Positions 1-6,268 of a stretch of DNA of 9,895 nt are shown here, piece by piece. This DNA comes from Anaerolineaceae bacterium UBA6133. GTDB taxonomy: Bacteria > Chloroflexota > Anaerolineae > Anaerolineales > Anaerolineaceae. The notes under the pieces were generated by a model, which was not told the DNA's origin, did not search any database, and worked only from the letters and a program-made list of their open reading frames with translations. The stretch's first letter is position 1, and each line of letters begins with the position of its first letter. The position numbers were made by a program, and so were the translations under genes. The stretch is taken from NCBI GenBank assembly GCA_002435825.1, contig DIVL01000025.1, positions 1 to 9,895 on the forward strand. Direction: 5' to 3'.

Positions 1-30
1 TTACATTAATATTGAGGCAATGCGCCCTGC

Positions 31-58
31 TTGTTGTAGCATTTGTCTCATGTATAAT
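31..58 (+). promoter_or_regulatory. Promoter of miaB, probably giving a leaderless mRNA
   Basis: There is a perfect -10 TATAAT at 53-58 and a partial -35 TTGTTG at 31-36, separated by 16 bp. A start site 6-8 nt after the -10 box would fall at about 64-66, directly before the ATG at 67. This leaves no room for a ribosome binding site, and none is visible. The -35 match is only moderate. Confidence 0.6.
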
Positions 59-66
59 AGGTGCCT

Positions 67-1380
67 ATGCGTTACCACATCTGGACAGAAGGCTGTCAAA
101 TGAATGTTGCGGATTCAAGCCGTCTCTCGAGGGCGCTTGAATCTCTTGGTCTGAGCGTCACACCAGACGTCAATCAGGCGGATTTGATTATCCTGAATAC
201 TTGCGTAGTGCGGCAGAGTGCCGAGGACCGCGCTTTGGGTCGCCTCAACTCACTCAGACCGCTCAAGCTCACCAATCCCAAGCTCATGATTGGCTTGATG
301 GGCTGCCTGATCGGCATCCACGGCAACCAAGCCTTGGAGAAGCGTTTTCCCTGGGTGGATGTCTTCGCTGCTCCTTCCGACCCCGAACCCTTTTTGCGAG
401 CACTCGAAGATCGGCTCCAGCATGATGGCTCGGAAGCCTGGCGCAAACAAGTGGATGAAGTGTTGGATGACGAGTTTGGTCTGAGCCTGGAAAAAGCCCA
501 TGCCGTTTCGGAGAATTTGCCGATCGTACTCGGCTGTTCACACGCCTGCACCTATTGCGTTATTCCCAGTAAACGGGGCAGAGAACAAAGCCGCGACCCG
601 AAAAAGATCCTCCAGGAAGCCAAAAGCCTGGTTGCTGGTGGTGCCAGGGAACTGGTTCTGCTGGGACAAATCGTCGACCGGTTTGGTCTTGAGCTGGAAA
701 GAAACTATCACCTGCCGCAACTTTTTGCGGACCTCTCCGAAATCCCGAATGTACATCGACTGCGCTTTTTGACCTCCCACCCCAACTGGATGAGCAGCGA
801 ATTGATCGACGCGGTTGCCACCCTGCCGAAAGTAATGCCCCACATCGAGGTTCCGCTGCAGGCAGGCGATGATGAAATCCTTAAGATGATGCGCCGCGGC
901 TATACGAATAGTCAATACCGCGACCTGGTTGCCCGTATTCGCGAGCGCGTTCCAGGCGTCTCGATCGGCACCGACATCATCGTTGGCTTTCCAGGTGAAA
1001 GCGAAGCGGCTTTTATGAAAACCTACGACACGCTGGCAGAGCTAAAGCTGGATGTCGCCCATCTCGCGCGCTACTCTCCCCGACCCGGAACCTACTCCGC
1101 CCGTTTTCTGCCCGATGACGTCCCGGCGGAAGAGAAAATGCGCCGTTTTAGAGCCCTCGAAGACCTGCAAAAAGAAGTTGTGGGCAATCTCAACGCAGCT
1201 TATCTCGGAACGTCCATTCCCGTGCTTTTTGAAGGCAAATCCAGGAACCGCTGGCGTGGCAGAACGCCCACCAATAGGCTCGTTTTTGTTGAAACGGATA
1301 AGGATTTGTTGGGACAGGAACTGGATGTGCGTATCACCTGGACCGGACCGTGGTCGCTACTCGGGGAAATTCAAGCTTAG
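67..1380 (+). CDS. miaB: MiaB-type tRNA methylthiotransferase (radical SAM)
   Basis: This is predicted to be tRNA-2-methylthio-N6-dimethylallyladenosine synthase, which adds a methylthio group to i6A37 of tRNAs reading UNN codons. Numbering here counts from the upstream GTG at 61. The N-terminal UPF0004 domain has the cluster cysteines C12 (GCQMN), C48 (NTCVV) and C82 (MGC). The radical SAM motif C159-x3-C163-x2-C166 lies in GCSHACTYCVIP. The final ~60 residues fit a TRAM RNA-binding domain. Total length is normal for the family. I chose the ATG at 67 over GTG 61 because GTG lies only 2 nt after the -10 box, and because homologues begin close to the (K/R)-x-x-I-x-T-x-GCQMN segment. The motif after the radical SAM core reads LGQIVDRFG, where MiaB usually has LGQNVNxYG. 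RimO and MtaB are less likely, because the GCQMN start and LGQ-V signature favour MiaB. It stands alone, convergent with nth. Confidence 0.9.
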   Translation: MRYHIWTEGCQMNVADSSRLSRALESLGLSVTPDVNQADLIILNTCVVRQSAEDRALGRLNSLRPLKLTNPKLMIGLMGCLIGIHGNQALEKRFPWVDVFAAPSDPEPFLRALEDRLQHDGSEAWRKQVDEVLDDEFGLSLEKAHAVSENLPIVLGCSHACTYCVIPSKRGREQSRDPKKILQEAKSLVAGGARELVLLGQIVDRFGLELERNYHLPQLFADLSEIPNVHRLRFLTSHPNWMSSELIDAVATLPKVMPHIEVPLQAGDDEILKMMRRGYTNSQYRDLVARIRERVPGVSIGTDIIVGFPGESEAAFMKTYDTLAELKLDVAHLARYSPRPGTYSARFLPDDVPAEEKMRRFRALEDLQKEVVGNLNAAYLGTSIPVLFEGKSRNRWRGRTPTNRLVFVETDKDLLGQELDVRITWTGPWSLLGEIQA

Positions 1381-1410
1381 GGTTTTTTCCCCATTTGGTA
1401 CGCAAATAAC

Positions 1411-1436
1411 AAACCGCTAAACAGCGGTTTTGTTTT
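1411..1436 (+). terminator. Hairpin terminator between convergent miaB and nth
   Basis: A perfect 8-bp stem, AAACCGCT (1411-1418) with AGCGGTTT (1423-1430), encloses a 4-nt AAAC loop. It is followed on the + strand by TGTTTTA, so it should stop miaB transcription. On the - strand the hairpin lies just after the nth stop codon, but the trailing T tract there is poorer (TTTGTTATTT), so termination in that direction is probably weaker. Confidence 0.8.
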
Positions 1437-1437
1437 A

Positions 1438-2118
1438 TTATTCAGTCTTATTATCGTATTGGCACACTTCGCGTATAGGGCAAACCTGGCACTTTGGCTT
1501 GCGTGCCTGGCAAACCGCGCGACCAAGATCAATCAGGTTCAAATGCAGGCTGCCAAAATCTTTCGGGTCAGCTATTTGTTCCATGTAAGCGTGCGTTTTG
1601 GTGATGTCCAGGTCTGCGGGTCGTAAGCCGATGCGTCCCGTGACGCGGTAGATGTGCGTGTCCACCGGAAAAGCGGGCATCCCCAAAGAAAACACCATCA
1701 CAATCGCGGCGGTTTTAGGCCCCACCCCGCGCAGGCTCACCAACCAGTCGCGAGCTTCTTCAGGACCTTTTTCCTTCAACCAATCCAGGTCAATCTCACC
1801 GCGTTCTTCGGTAATATCCCGCAGGGCAGCCTGAATATTTGGACCCTTTTGGTTTGCCAGACCGGCGATGCGAATGACGTATTGCAGTTCTGCCGGCTTG
1901 GCATCCCGCACGGATTCCCAATCCGGGTAGCGCTCTTTCAATGCCTGGAAAGCTTTGTCGCGGTTTATGTCGTTTGTGTTTTGCGAAAGGATTGTGCAGA
2001 CCAATTCATCGACTGCTGGCAATTCAACGTGCCAGGTTGGCGCTCCAAATTTATGGCGCAATCGCTCTTGCACCTGCGCCATGCGTTCGCGATGTTCCTG
2101 GATTTGATCCATACCCAC
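1438..2118 (-). CDS. nth: Endonuclease III, DNA glycosylase/AP lyase
   Basis: This base-excision repair enzyme removes oxidised pyrimidines from DNA and nicks the abasic site. Numbering from the GTG at 2118, the helix-hairpin-helix is LRGVGPKTA with the catalytic lysine K135. The catalytic aspartate is D153 in PVDTHIYRV, 18 residues on, the same spacing as K120/D138 in E. coli Nth. The [4Fe-4S] loop C203-x6-C210-x2-C213-x5-C219 is complete. Length (226 aa) is near the family norm. Two starts are possible: GTG at 2118, which abuts the TAA of the asparaginase gene, or ATG at 2112, six nt further in. Neither has a strong Shine-Dalgarno, so translation is probably coupled to the gene upstream. 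It is the last gene of the MBL-asparaginase-nth operon. Confidence 0.93.
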   Translation of the reverse strand: MGMDQIQEHRERMAQVQERLRHKFGAPTWHVELPAVDELVCTILSQNTNDINRDKAFQALKERYPDWESVRDAKPAELQYVIRIAGLANQKGPNIQAALRDITEERGEIDLDWLKEKGPEEARDWLVSLRGVGPKTAAIVMVFSLGMPAFPVDTHIYRVTGRIGLRPADLDITKTHAYMEQIADPKDFGSLHLNLIDLGRAVCQARKPKCQVCPIREVCQYDNKTE

Positions 2119-3180
2119 TTACCAGGTCTTTGTGATTTCGATCGGACTCGCGAGTCGGATCTCGCCAATTTCCAGACCGGCCCAGTTTTTCAGTAGAGGG
2201 GAATTGAAGTTGCGGAAAGCTTCGCTTGCAATCTCTGCCTCAAAACCGAGTTTCTTCAGCAATGCAACAATTAAGGCGTAAGTCGCCCGTCGGCTTGGAT
2301 CGCCATCACTGAACTTTAATGCCACACCAATCCCAGGGGAGTCCTTACCGCAGGCTCCAGGCATCAGGCTGATCATCTGGTAGCCTTCCGCCCCGCCTTT
2401 GACGGCGGCTTTTCCTTGCATTAATCGCATCAAGACGCTGTCAAGCGCCCCCGGACCTGCCACCATTTCAGGGTATGCCATCATGGCATGGGTGATCTTC
2501 TTGCAAGCCGACGCGCGTATTTCTGCCAAACCAGAGGGGTCTGCCAGGCGCGCCATTGCCAGGGCAAAGTTGTAGAGCGGTATGGCGAAAACCGGCGCGC
2601 TACAGCCGTCGATGCCGACCGGCATTTCTTCCGGCTCTATGCCGCACATCTCCGCTACCGTTTTGAGAATGCGCTGCTGCAGGGAATTCTCCATGGATAA
2701 GTAGTTTTCCTTGAAGTAATCATGCAGAAGCGCTTGCGCAAGCATGCCGCTGTGTTTTCCTGAACAGTTATGGCGATACGGAGTTGGCTCCTCACCGCGT
2801 TCGCGCATGGCGAGGGCAGTAGCCTTATCTGATGGCCAGTGGACGCCGCATTGAAGATCCGACTCCTGCAGACCGACTTTGGCGTGGATCGAGCGCAAAA
2901 CCCGCACGTGCTCATCAGTCCCGTGATGAGAGGCACACAAAATGGCAAGCTCTTCTTCGGTCAGACCATAATGTTCCGGACCACCATCTTCCACAAACGG
3001 CAGTGCCTGGAGAGGTTTCATGGAGCTGCGCGGAAAGGTAACCAGGTTTGGGTCGCCAAACGAGGCTAGCAGGCGCCCTGCTGAGTCGACCACAGCCATC
3101 GCGCCAAAGTGGACAGATTCCACCATGCCACCCCGTGTCAGTTCAACAACCGCTTCATAACCTGCCCGAGTCTCTGCCAT
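2119..3180 (-). CDS. Type II (Rhizobium-type, PF06089) L-asparaginase
   Basis: This is predicted to be a cytoplasmic enzyme hydrolysing L-asparagine to aspartate and ammonia. It belongs to the asparaginase II family typified by Rhizobium etli ReAV, which is unrelated to E. coli AnsA/AnsB. Residues known in ReAV are present at a constant +4 offset: S52 and K55 (PRSSMKP) for S48/K51, S84 (CASHHG) for S80, and the metal-site residues C139 and K142 (NCSGKHSG) and C193 (DGCSAPV) for C135/K138/C189. YPEMVAGPG and KGGAEGYQ are further family signatures. Length is 353 aa, about normal. The ATG at 3180 has a good Shine-Dalgarno (AGAGAGGA) that overlaps the end of the MBL gene 12 nt upstream. The stop abuts the start of nth. 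The ReAV residue numbers are from memory and the mapping was done by eye. Confidence 0.87.
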   Translation of the reverse strand: MAETRAGYEAVVELTRGGMVESVHFGAMAVVDSAGRLLASFGDPNLVTFPRSSMKPLQALPFVEDGGPEHYGLTEEELAILCASHHGTDEHVRVLRSIHAKVGLQESDLQCGVHWPSDKATALAMRERGEEPTPYRHNCSGKHSGMLAQALLHDYFKENYLSMENSLQQRILKTVAEMCGIEPEEMPVGIDGCSAPVFAIPLYNFALAMARLADPSGLAEIRASACKKITHAMMAYPEMVAGPGALDSVLMRLMQGKAAVKGGAEGYQMISLMPGACGKDSPGIGVALKFSDGDPSRRATYALIVALLKKLGFEAEIASEAFRNFNSPLLKNWAGLEIGEIRLASPIEITKTW

Positions 3181-3192
3181 GTATAATCCTCT

Positions 3193-4017
3193 CTATGCCT
3201 GATTTAGTTCATAATAGGTTGTCAAACCCCATTTGAGGCGGTTGAAGAACAGCTCACCTTCAGCAGGTGGGTATTCGATGCGCTTCAAGATGCGTGGGAT
3301 CAGCTCGAGGTAAGTATCCAGATCGGCATTTTTCTCCCGAAGATTGACGATGGAATTCTGAATGAAGGTTATCAGTTTTCCCATCTCCCGCACCTGGTCC
3401 TGGATGACCAGACCAGTGCGCGAAGACACGATCTGGTAACCCTTATAAGCCCTGGAAGCGAGCAGTTTCATGTCTGCTGCCCAGGCAGCAGGGTCGGAAT
3501 AGGCTAAAAATGGCGGTTGGTTCACCATCACACTGTCACCCACGAATATCACCTTTTCCTGCGGTAATATTGCCCAAATTCCCGCCACATTCGAGCCGGG
3601 ATGATGCTCCAGAAAAATTTCAGTGCCTCCAAAGAACAAATTCATGTTCTGGTCGAAACTAATCTCGGGTGAATAAGGGCGGTTGGATGAGCCGACTTGT
3701 TCATGACCATCACCAGAGCCGAGCAGCTCCTCCTGCAATTTGACTGCCTGTTGGCGGGGTTTTGCTGGCAGGAGAAAATCGGATTGAGAAACGATGATGC
3801 AGTCACAGCCTTTGGCACTCAAGGTGCGATCATACTGTGTGTCGAGCAGAACCAGTAATATAGATTCCGACTTTGCAGCACGATTGCCCCAGGCTTTGTA
3901 GTCGTCAGTGCGGTAGGGGGAATCGATCAGAATATTGCCATCTTGTGTTTGGACAATGCCAGTATAAAGGCCAAGTGCATTTTGCTGGATAGCGACATTG
4001 GGGGTTAATTCCTGCAT
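3193..4017 (-). CDS. Metallo-beta-lactamase-fold protein with degenerate metal site
   Basis: The 274-aa protein has MBL-fold landmarks: an early strand TQDGNILIDSPY (24-35), the segment LEHHPGSNVAGIWAIL (136-151), and KVIFVGDSVM (155-164) with the conserved GD (D161). The usual HxHxDH metal motif is replaced at positions 59-64 by D-T-Q-Y-D-R, keeping only the Asp. The late GHG-type histidine region reads IVSSRTG (196-202). H138/H139 remain. It is therefore probably a catalytically altered or inactive MBL homologue, possibly a binding or sensing protein. Its substrate is unknown. There is no signal peptide. The ATG at 4017 has a strong Shine-Dalgarno (AAAAGGAG, 4023-4030) with 5 nt spacing. 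It is the first gene of the operon with the asparaginase and nth. The C-terminal ~60 residues look helical and are not recognised. Confidence 0.7.
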   Translation of the reverse strand: MQELTPNVAIQQNALGLYTGIVQTQDGNILIDSPYRTDDYKAWGNRAAKSESILLVLLDTQYDRTLSAKGCDCIIVSQSDFLLPAKPRQQAVKLQEELLGSGDGHEQVGSSNRPYSPEISFDQNMNLFFGGTEIFLEHHPGSNVAGIWAILPQEKVIFVGDSVMVNQPPFLAYSDPAAWAADMKLLASRAYKGYQIVSSRTGLVIQDQVREMGKLITFIQNSIVNLREKNADLDTYLELIPRILKRIEYPPAEGELFFNRLKWGLTTYYELNQA

Positions 4018-4043
4018 GGGTACTCCTTTTTTTACTTCCGCCC

Positions 4044-4073
4044 ATTATAGCCAAAGTCAGGGTTAATCGCCAA
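4044..4073 (-). promoter_or_regulatory. Promoter of the MBL-asparaginase-nth operon
   Basis: On the - strand there is a perfect -10 TATAAT (4049-4044) and a -35 TTGGCG (4073-4068), spaced by 18 bp. Transcription would start near 4037, leaving a ~20-nt leader that includes the AAAAGGAG ribosome binding site of the MBL gene. I see no hairpin terminator in 4018-4084, so read-through from the upstream M23 gene is also possible. Confidence 0.6.
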
Positions 4074-4084
4074 CTACTCACACT

Positions 4085-4822
4085 TTACGGGTGACACATG
4101 GGGATTTCTGACTTGCCAAGGACTTGTGCGTTGAGTTCGAATCCAAGATACGGCGAAGGGTCAAGCGTATTGACGATATCGAGTTCATTCAGGTAATTGC
4201 CTGTGCCATCATCCTTGACGATCGAAAAATGCAGATGAACTCCCACCGGGCTGGCTGGATCGCCCGAGTAGTTGCCCTGAAATCCCAAGAGATCGCCGGC
4301 ATAAACCGGCTTGTCGAAAGTTCCTGGGGGAAAAGCGCTGTCGATAAAAGAATTTCCTTCAGCATCTGCCAGGTGGGTCATGTAAATCCAAATTTGCCGG
4401 CTCGGGTCCAGTGGGTCCCGCGGAATGCGGATGATGAGACTGGATCGCCAACCCTCCTCACGGGTCAGGAAGCCGTCGTATGGTGCATACACTGGCGTCT
4501 TGCCCGCCTCGGTTCCCGCAAAGATGTCAATTCCCTGGTGTCGGTGAAAGGGCTTAAACGAATCATCCCAAAGGTAACCGATGAAGCCCTTGCTTGGGAG
4601 CAAAAAAGGTGCGTCACCACATTTGGTCAGGGCTTCCACTTCATAATCGGGGTATTGCTCCGGATGCCGAAGGAAGTTGATCACCATCTTGTTGCGTCCG
4701 CCTAAGTACGTTCGCCCCAGCAGGTAGAGACCGGTCAGTCCTATCACGCCTGCTGCCAGTATGATTACCAGGCAAGTCCGCCGTGGAACCTTGTGAGCCT
4801 TGCTCAATGAGTCTCTTTTCAT
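4085..4822 (-). CDS. Membrane-anchored M23 family metallopeptidase
   Basis: This is predicted to be a zinc endopeptidase (peptidase M23, LytM type) that cuts peptidoglycan cross-links. A basic N-terminus (MKRDSLSKAHKVPRR) precedes one hydrophobic helix at about 17-37, so the enzyme should sit outside the membrane on a signal anchor. Catalytic and zinc residues are all present: H95-x3-D99 (HQGID), H150 (YMTHL), and H196-x-H198 (HLHF). YAPYDG (112-117) is the family's usual strand before the active site. At 245 aa with no LysM or coiled-coil domain it is a compact member. No ribosome binding site is visible before the ATG at 4822. The gene is divergent from the secreted repeat protein at 4983 and runs toward the MBL operon. 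The true substrate, and whether it acts on peptidoglycan in this lineage, is inferred from the family. Confidence 0.87.
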   Translation of the reverse strand: MKRDSLSKAHKVPRRTCLVIILAAGVIGLTGLYLLGRTYLGGRNKMVINFLRHPEQYPDYEVEALTKCGDAPFLLPSKGFIGYLWDDSFKPFHRHQGIDIFAGTEAGKTPVYAPYDGFLTREEGWRSSLIIRIPRDPLDPSRQIWIYMTHLADAEGNSFIDSAFPPGTFDKPVYAGDLLGFQGNYSGDPASPVGVHLHFSIVKDDGTGNYLNELDIVNTLDPSPYLGFELNAQVLGKSEIPMCHP

Positions 4823-4830
4823 ATCGGCTG

Positions 4831-4836
4831 ATTATA
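4831..4836 (-). promoter_or_regulatory. -10 box of the M23 peptidase gene
   Basis: A perfect TATAAT on the - strand ends 8 nt before the ATG at 4822, the same spacing as for miaB. No convincing -35 lies 16-18 bp upstream. If used, it would give a leaderless or nearly leaderless mRNA, which agrees with the missing ribosome binding site. Confidence 0.45.
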
Positions 4837-4914
4837 ATGTCGTTCATGAATCAGTTCCTGCAAACCTTGAATCTCTCGTTGCTGTCTCATTCATTGTTCT
4901 TACAATTTGATGGA

Positions 4915-4967
4915 ACTAATCAACCGATCAAAACGTCTTGATTAGTAAATAAGCTTTCTTTAGCTTA
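4915..4967 (+). repeat. Two tandem inverted repeats upstream of the secreted-protein gene
   Basis: ACTAATCAA (4915-4923) pairs perfectly with TTGATTAGT (4938-4946) across a 14-nt spacer. TAAGCT (4950-4955) pairs with AGCTTA (4962-4967) across 6 nt. Both lie between the divergent M23 gene and the ribosome binding site at 4972-4977. They could be an operator pair or hairpins in the 5' leader. No clear sigma-70 promoter for the downstream gene was found in 4840-4970. Confidence 0.5.
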
Positions 4968-4982
4968 GCAAAAGGAGTGAAA

Positions 4983-5750
4983 ATGACCAAGAAACGAGTC
5001 TTAGTAATTGTTTTACTGCTGACCATGCTCTTTACGGCAGTGGTTGGTATCAGTAAAGCTCAGGCAGCATACCCCAGCTTTACCATCAGCGAAGTCAAGA
5101 AAGACGAGTCAGTCACCATTTTGACCCAGGATATGATCAAGAACCTTGAATGGAAGGTTCTGATGGGTGAATACAACACCCGCGGTGAAAAGGGTATCGA
5201 GGTTGCCACTTTCAATTCCGGTGCTGGCGGCTCTTTGTCAGCTACTTTCGACATCCCCGATGCACTCAAAGGTCGGGCAATGATCTCGATTCGCATTGAA
5301 AGCCTGACCGGTGGTTATTACTATTACAACTGGTTCTGGAATGACCAGGACAATGGCAGCTGGCCGACCCCTGCCCCAACCACAACCCCTGCCCCAACTA
5401 CAACCCCTGCCCCAACTACAACCCCTGCCCCCACCAGCACACCTGCTCCGGCTGTGAAGTATCCTTACTTCAACATCGTTGCGGTTGAAAAGGATAAGAC
5501 TGTCTCTGTGGAGGGCAAAAACTTCCCTGCCAACACAGAATTCACGGTTCTCATGGGCAAAATGTGGACCATGGGCATCAAAGGCACAGAGGCTGGCACA
5601 TTCAACAGCGGCGAAGGTGGCGAGATGGCAGCCACGTTCAATATTCCAGCGGCGCTGGCGGGTTTTAGCAGAATTTCCATCCGCTTGCAGGCAAAAACCG
5701 GTGGTTATTACGCTTACAACTGGTTCTGGAATAACATAACTGAAAATTAA
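4983..5750 (+). CDS. Secreted protein with two YNWFWN modules and a Thr/Pro linker
   Basis: This is an exported protein of unknown function. Counting from the ATG at 4983, residues 1-28 form a typical signal peptide (basic MTKKR, hydrophobic core, likely cleavage after KAQA). Module 1 spans about 30-120 and module 2 about 160-250. Both follow the same plan: Y-P-x-F-x-I, then VLMG, G(I/T)E, TFNSGxGG, ATF(D/N)IP, ISIR, and a closing TGGYYxYNWFWN. They are joined by a TPAPTT-repeat linker (about 129-157), a style used in cell-surface and extracellular proteins. No membrane anchor or sortase motif follows module 2, which ends at the C-terminus. The modules look beta-rich and I associate them with uncharacterised Anaerolineae exoproteins. 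Adhesion or matrix binding is a guess. The ATG at 4983 is preferred to the in-frame GTG at 4977 because the Shine-Dalgarno AAGGAG (4972-4977) overlaps the GTG. Confidence 0.85.
   Translation: MTKKRVLVIVLLLTMLFTAVVGISKAQAAYPSFTISEVKKDESVTILTQDMIKNLEWKVLMGEYNTRGEKGIEVATFNSGAGGSLSATFDIPDALKGRAMISIRIESLTGGYYYYNWFWNDQDNGSWPTPAPTTTPAPTTTPAPTTTPAPTSTPAPAVKYPYFNIVAVEKDKTVSVEGKNFPANTEFTVLMGKMWTMGIKGTEAGTFNSGEGGEMAATFNIPAALAGFSRISIRLQAKTGGYYAYNWFWNNITEN
5307..5342 (+). repeat. First copy of the 36-nt module-end repeat
   Basis: This codes for the end of module 1 (TGGYYYYNWFWN region). It matches 5697-5732 at 34 of 36 bases, differing only at 5322-5323. The rest of the two modules is clearly more diverged at the DNA level. 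Confidence 0.75.
5367..5450 (+). repeat. 18-bp tandem repeat coding for the TPAPTT linker
   Basis: The 18-nt unit ACCCCTGCCCCAACCACA (Thr-Pro-Ala-Pro-Thr-Thr) occurs at 5367, 5385, 5403 and 5421, the last copy being slightly changed, followed by a 12-nt partial unit. It is in frame, so copy-number change would lengthen or shorten the linker without a frameshift. Confidence 0.9.
5697..5732 (+). repeat. Second copy of the 36-nt module-end repeat
   Basis: This codes for the end of module 2 (TGGYYAYNWFWN region) and is 34/36 identical to 5307-5342. Confidence 0.75.
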
Positions 5751-5768
5751 TCCGTCACACTTTAGTAC

Positions 5769-5802
5769 TCAGGACCGGATTTAAGACCGGTCCTGAATTT
5801 TT
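5769..5802 (+). terminator. Terminator after the secreted-protein gene
   Basis: A perfect 10-bp stem, TCAGGACCGG (5769-5778) with CCGGTCCTGA (5787-5796), has an 8-nt loop and is followed by ATTTTT. It lies 18 nt after the stop codon and is a standard rho-independent terminator on the + strand. Confidence 0.88.
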
Positions 5803-5828
5803 ACCTTCATCCGACAATGTGGTATTAT
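5800..5828 (+). promoter_or_regulatory. Possible promoter of the 124-aa protein gene
   Basis: A -10-like TATTAT (5823-5828) and a -35-like TTTACC (5800-5805) are spaced by 17 bp. The predicted start at about 5835 leaves only ~5 nt before the ATG at 5840, with no Shine-Dalgarno. The match is moderate and overlaps the T tract of the preceding terminator. Confidence 0.4.
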
Positions 5829-5839
5829 TTTGCGCGACT

Positions 5840-6214
5840 ATGAACAACAAAATTACTATCATTGAAGGACCGACCCCCGTGTTCGAGAGACTTTCGGGTG
5901 ACCCTGAACACAGTGAAGAACTGAGTTGGGCTGTCGGAATCTTGGAGGGTCCGTTCCTCTACGACACCTCTATGACCACTTTGCGCACCTTTGACAGCAG
6001 CAAACTCCTGGACCGCTGCAAAACGACTTGGGAAGCCCACCAGACCATGTTCCTTGAGTATAAGGATGAAATCGGACTGCGCAAGGAAGATCCCATCATC
6101 GCCGCGCGCGCCCTCACCGTGGACGAAGGAGATATGCTGCTTTTATGGGTCAGGCGTGAGTTTGATAGCGAGCATGCCAGTGATTTTGTCGACTTTACCG
6201 ACCTGGAAGATTAG
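5840..6214 (+). CDS. Acidic 124-aa protein of unknown function
   Basis: I do not recognise this gene. The protein is soluble, with no signal peptide or membrane segment, and is acidic overall, with an Asp/Glu-rich C-terminus (EFDSEHASDFVDFTDLED). The middle contains SWAVGILEGPFLYD (29-42) and a likely helix DRCKTTWEAHQTMFLEY (58-74). A single Cys (60) and no obvious catalytic motif are seen. Codon use looks like that of its neighbours and the frame is open throughout, with a clean terminator 30 nt after the stop, so it is probably real. The ATG at 5840 is preferred over GTG 5819 because the latter lies upstream of the candidate -10 box and would add a short hydrophobic stretch. It stands as a single-gene unit. 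Confidence 0.65.
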   Translation: MNNKITIIEGPTPVFERLSGDPEHSEELSWAVGILEGPFLYDTSMTTLRTFDSSKLLDRCKTTWEAHQTMFLEYKDEIGLRKEDPIIAARALTVDEGDMLLLWVRREFDSEHASDFVDFTDLED

Positions 6215-6239
6215 GCTGAGCGACTTCTTAGTATTATGC

Positions 6240-6267
6240 AAAAAACCACCTGTAAGGTGGTTTTTTT
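6240..6267. terminator. Bidirectional terminator shared by the 124-aa gene and tRNA-Arg
   Basis: AAAAAACCACC (6240-6250) pairs with GGTGGTTTTTT (6256-6266) around a 5-nt loop. There is a T run on either strand, so it can end the + strand gene and the - strand tRNA/rho-operon transcript. Confidence 0.85.
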
Positions 6268-6268
6268 A

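Noticed and set aside
174..915. Several antisense and alternative-frame ORFs of 70-125 codons within miaB
   Set aside because: They lie wholly inside a gene with clear family motifs, lack ribosome binding sites, and their translations are Ser/Arg/Pro-rich in the manner of shadow frames.
1654..2196. 180-codon + strand ORF opposite nth
   Set aside because: It is antisense to a complete endonuclease III with all catalytic residues, and its translation shows no domain logic.
3176..3188. CATGTATAAT on the + strand, matching the sequence before miaB (49-58)
   Set aside because: It sits at the asparaginase start codon and the + strand downstream has no gene in that orientation. A chance match is the simplest explanation.
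4124..4705. 193-codon + strand ORF opposite the compact M23 peptidase
   Set aside because: It is a shadow frame of a gene with intact M23 motifs, with no signal of its own.
5367..5450. Short direct repeats resembling a CRISPR array
   Set aside because: The 18-bp units are contiguous with no spacers, and code for an in-frame TPAPTT linker.
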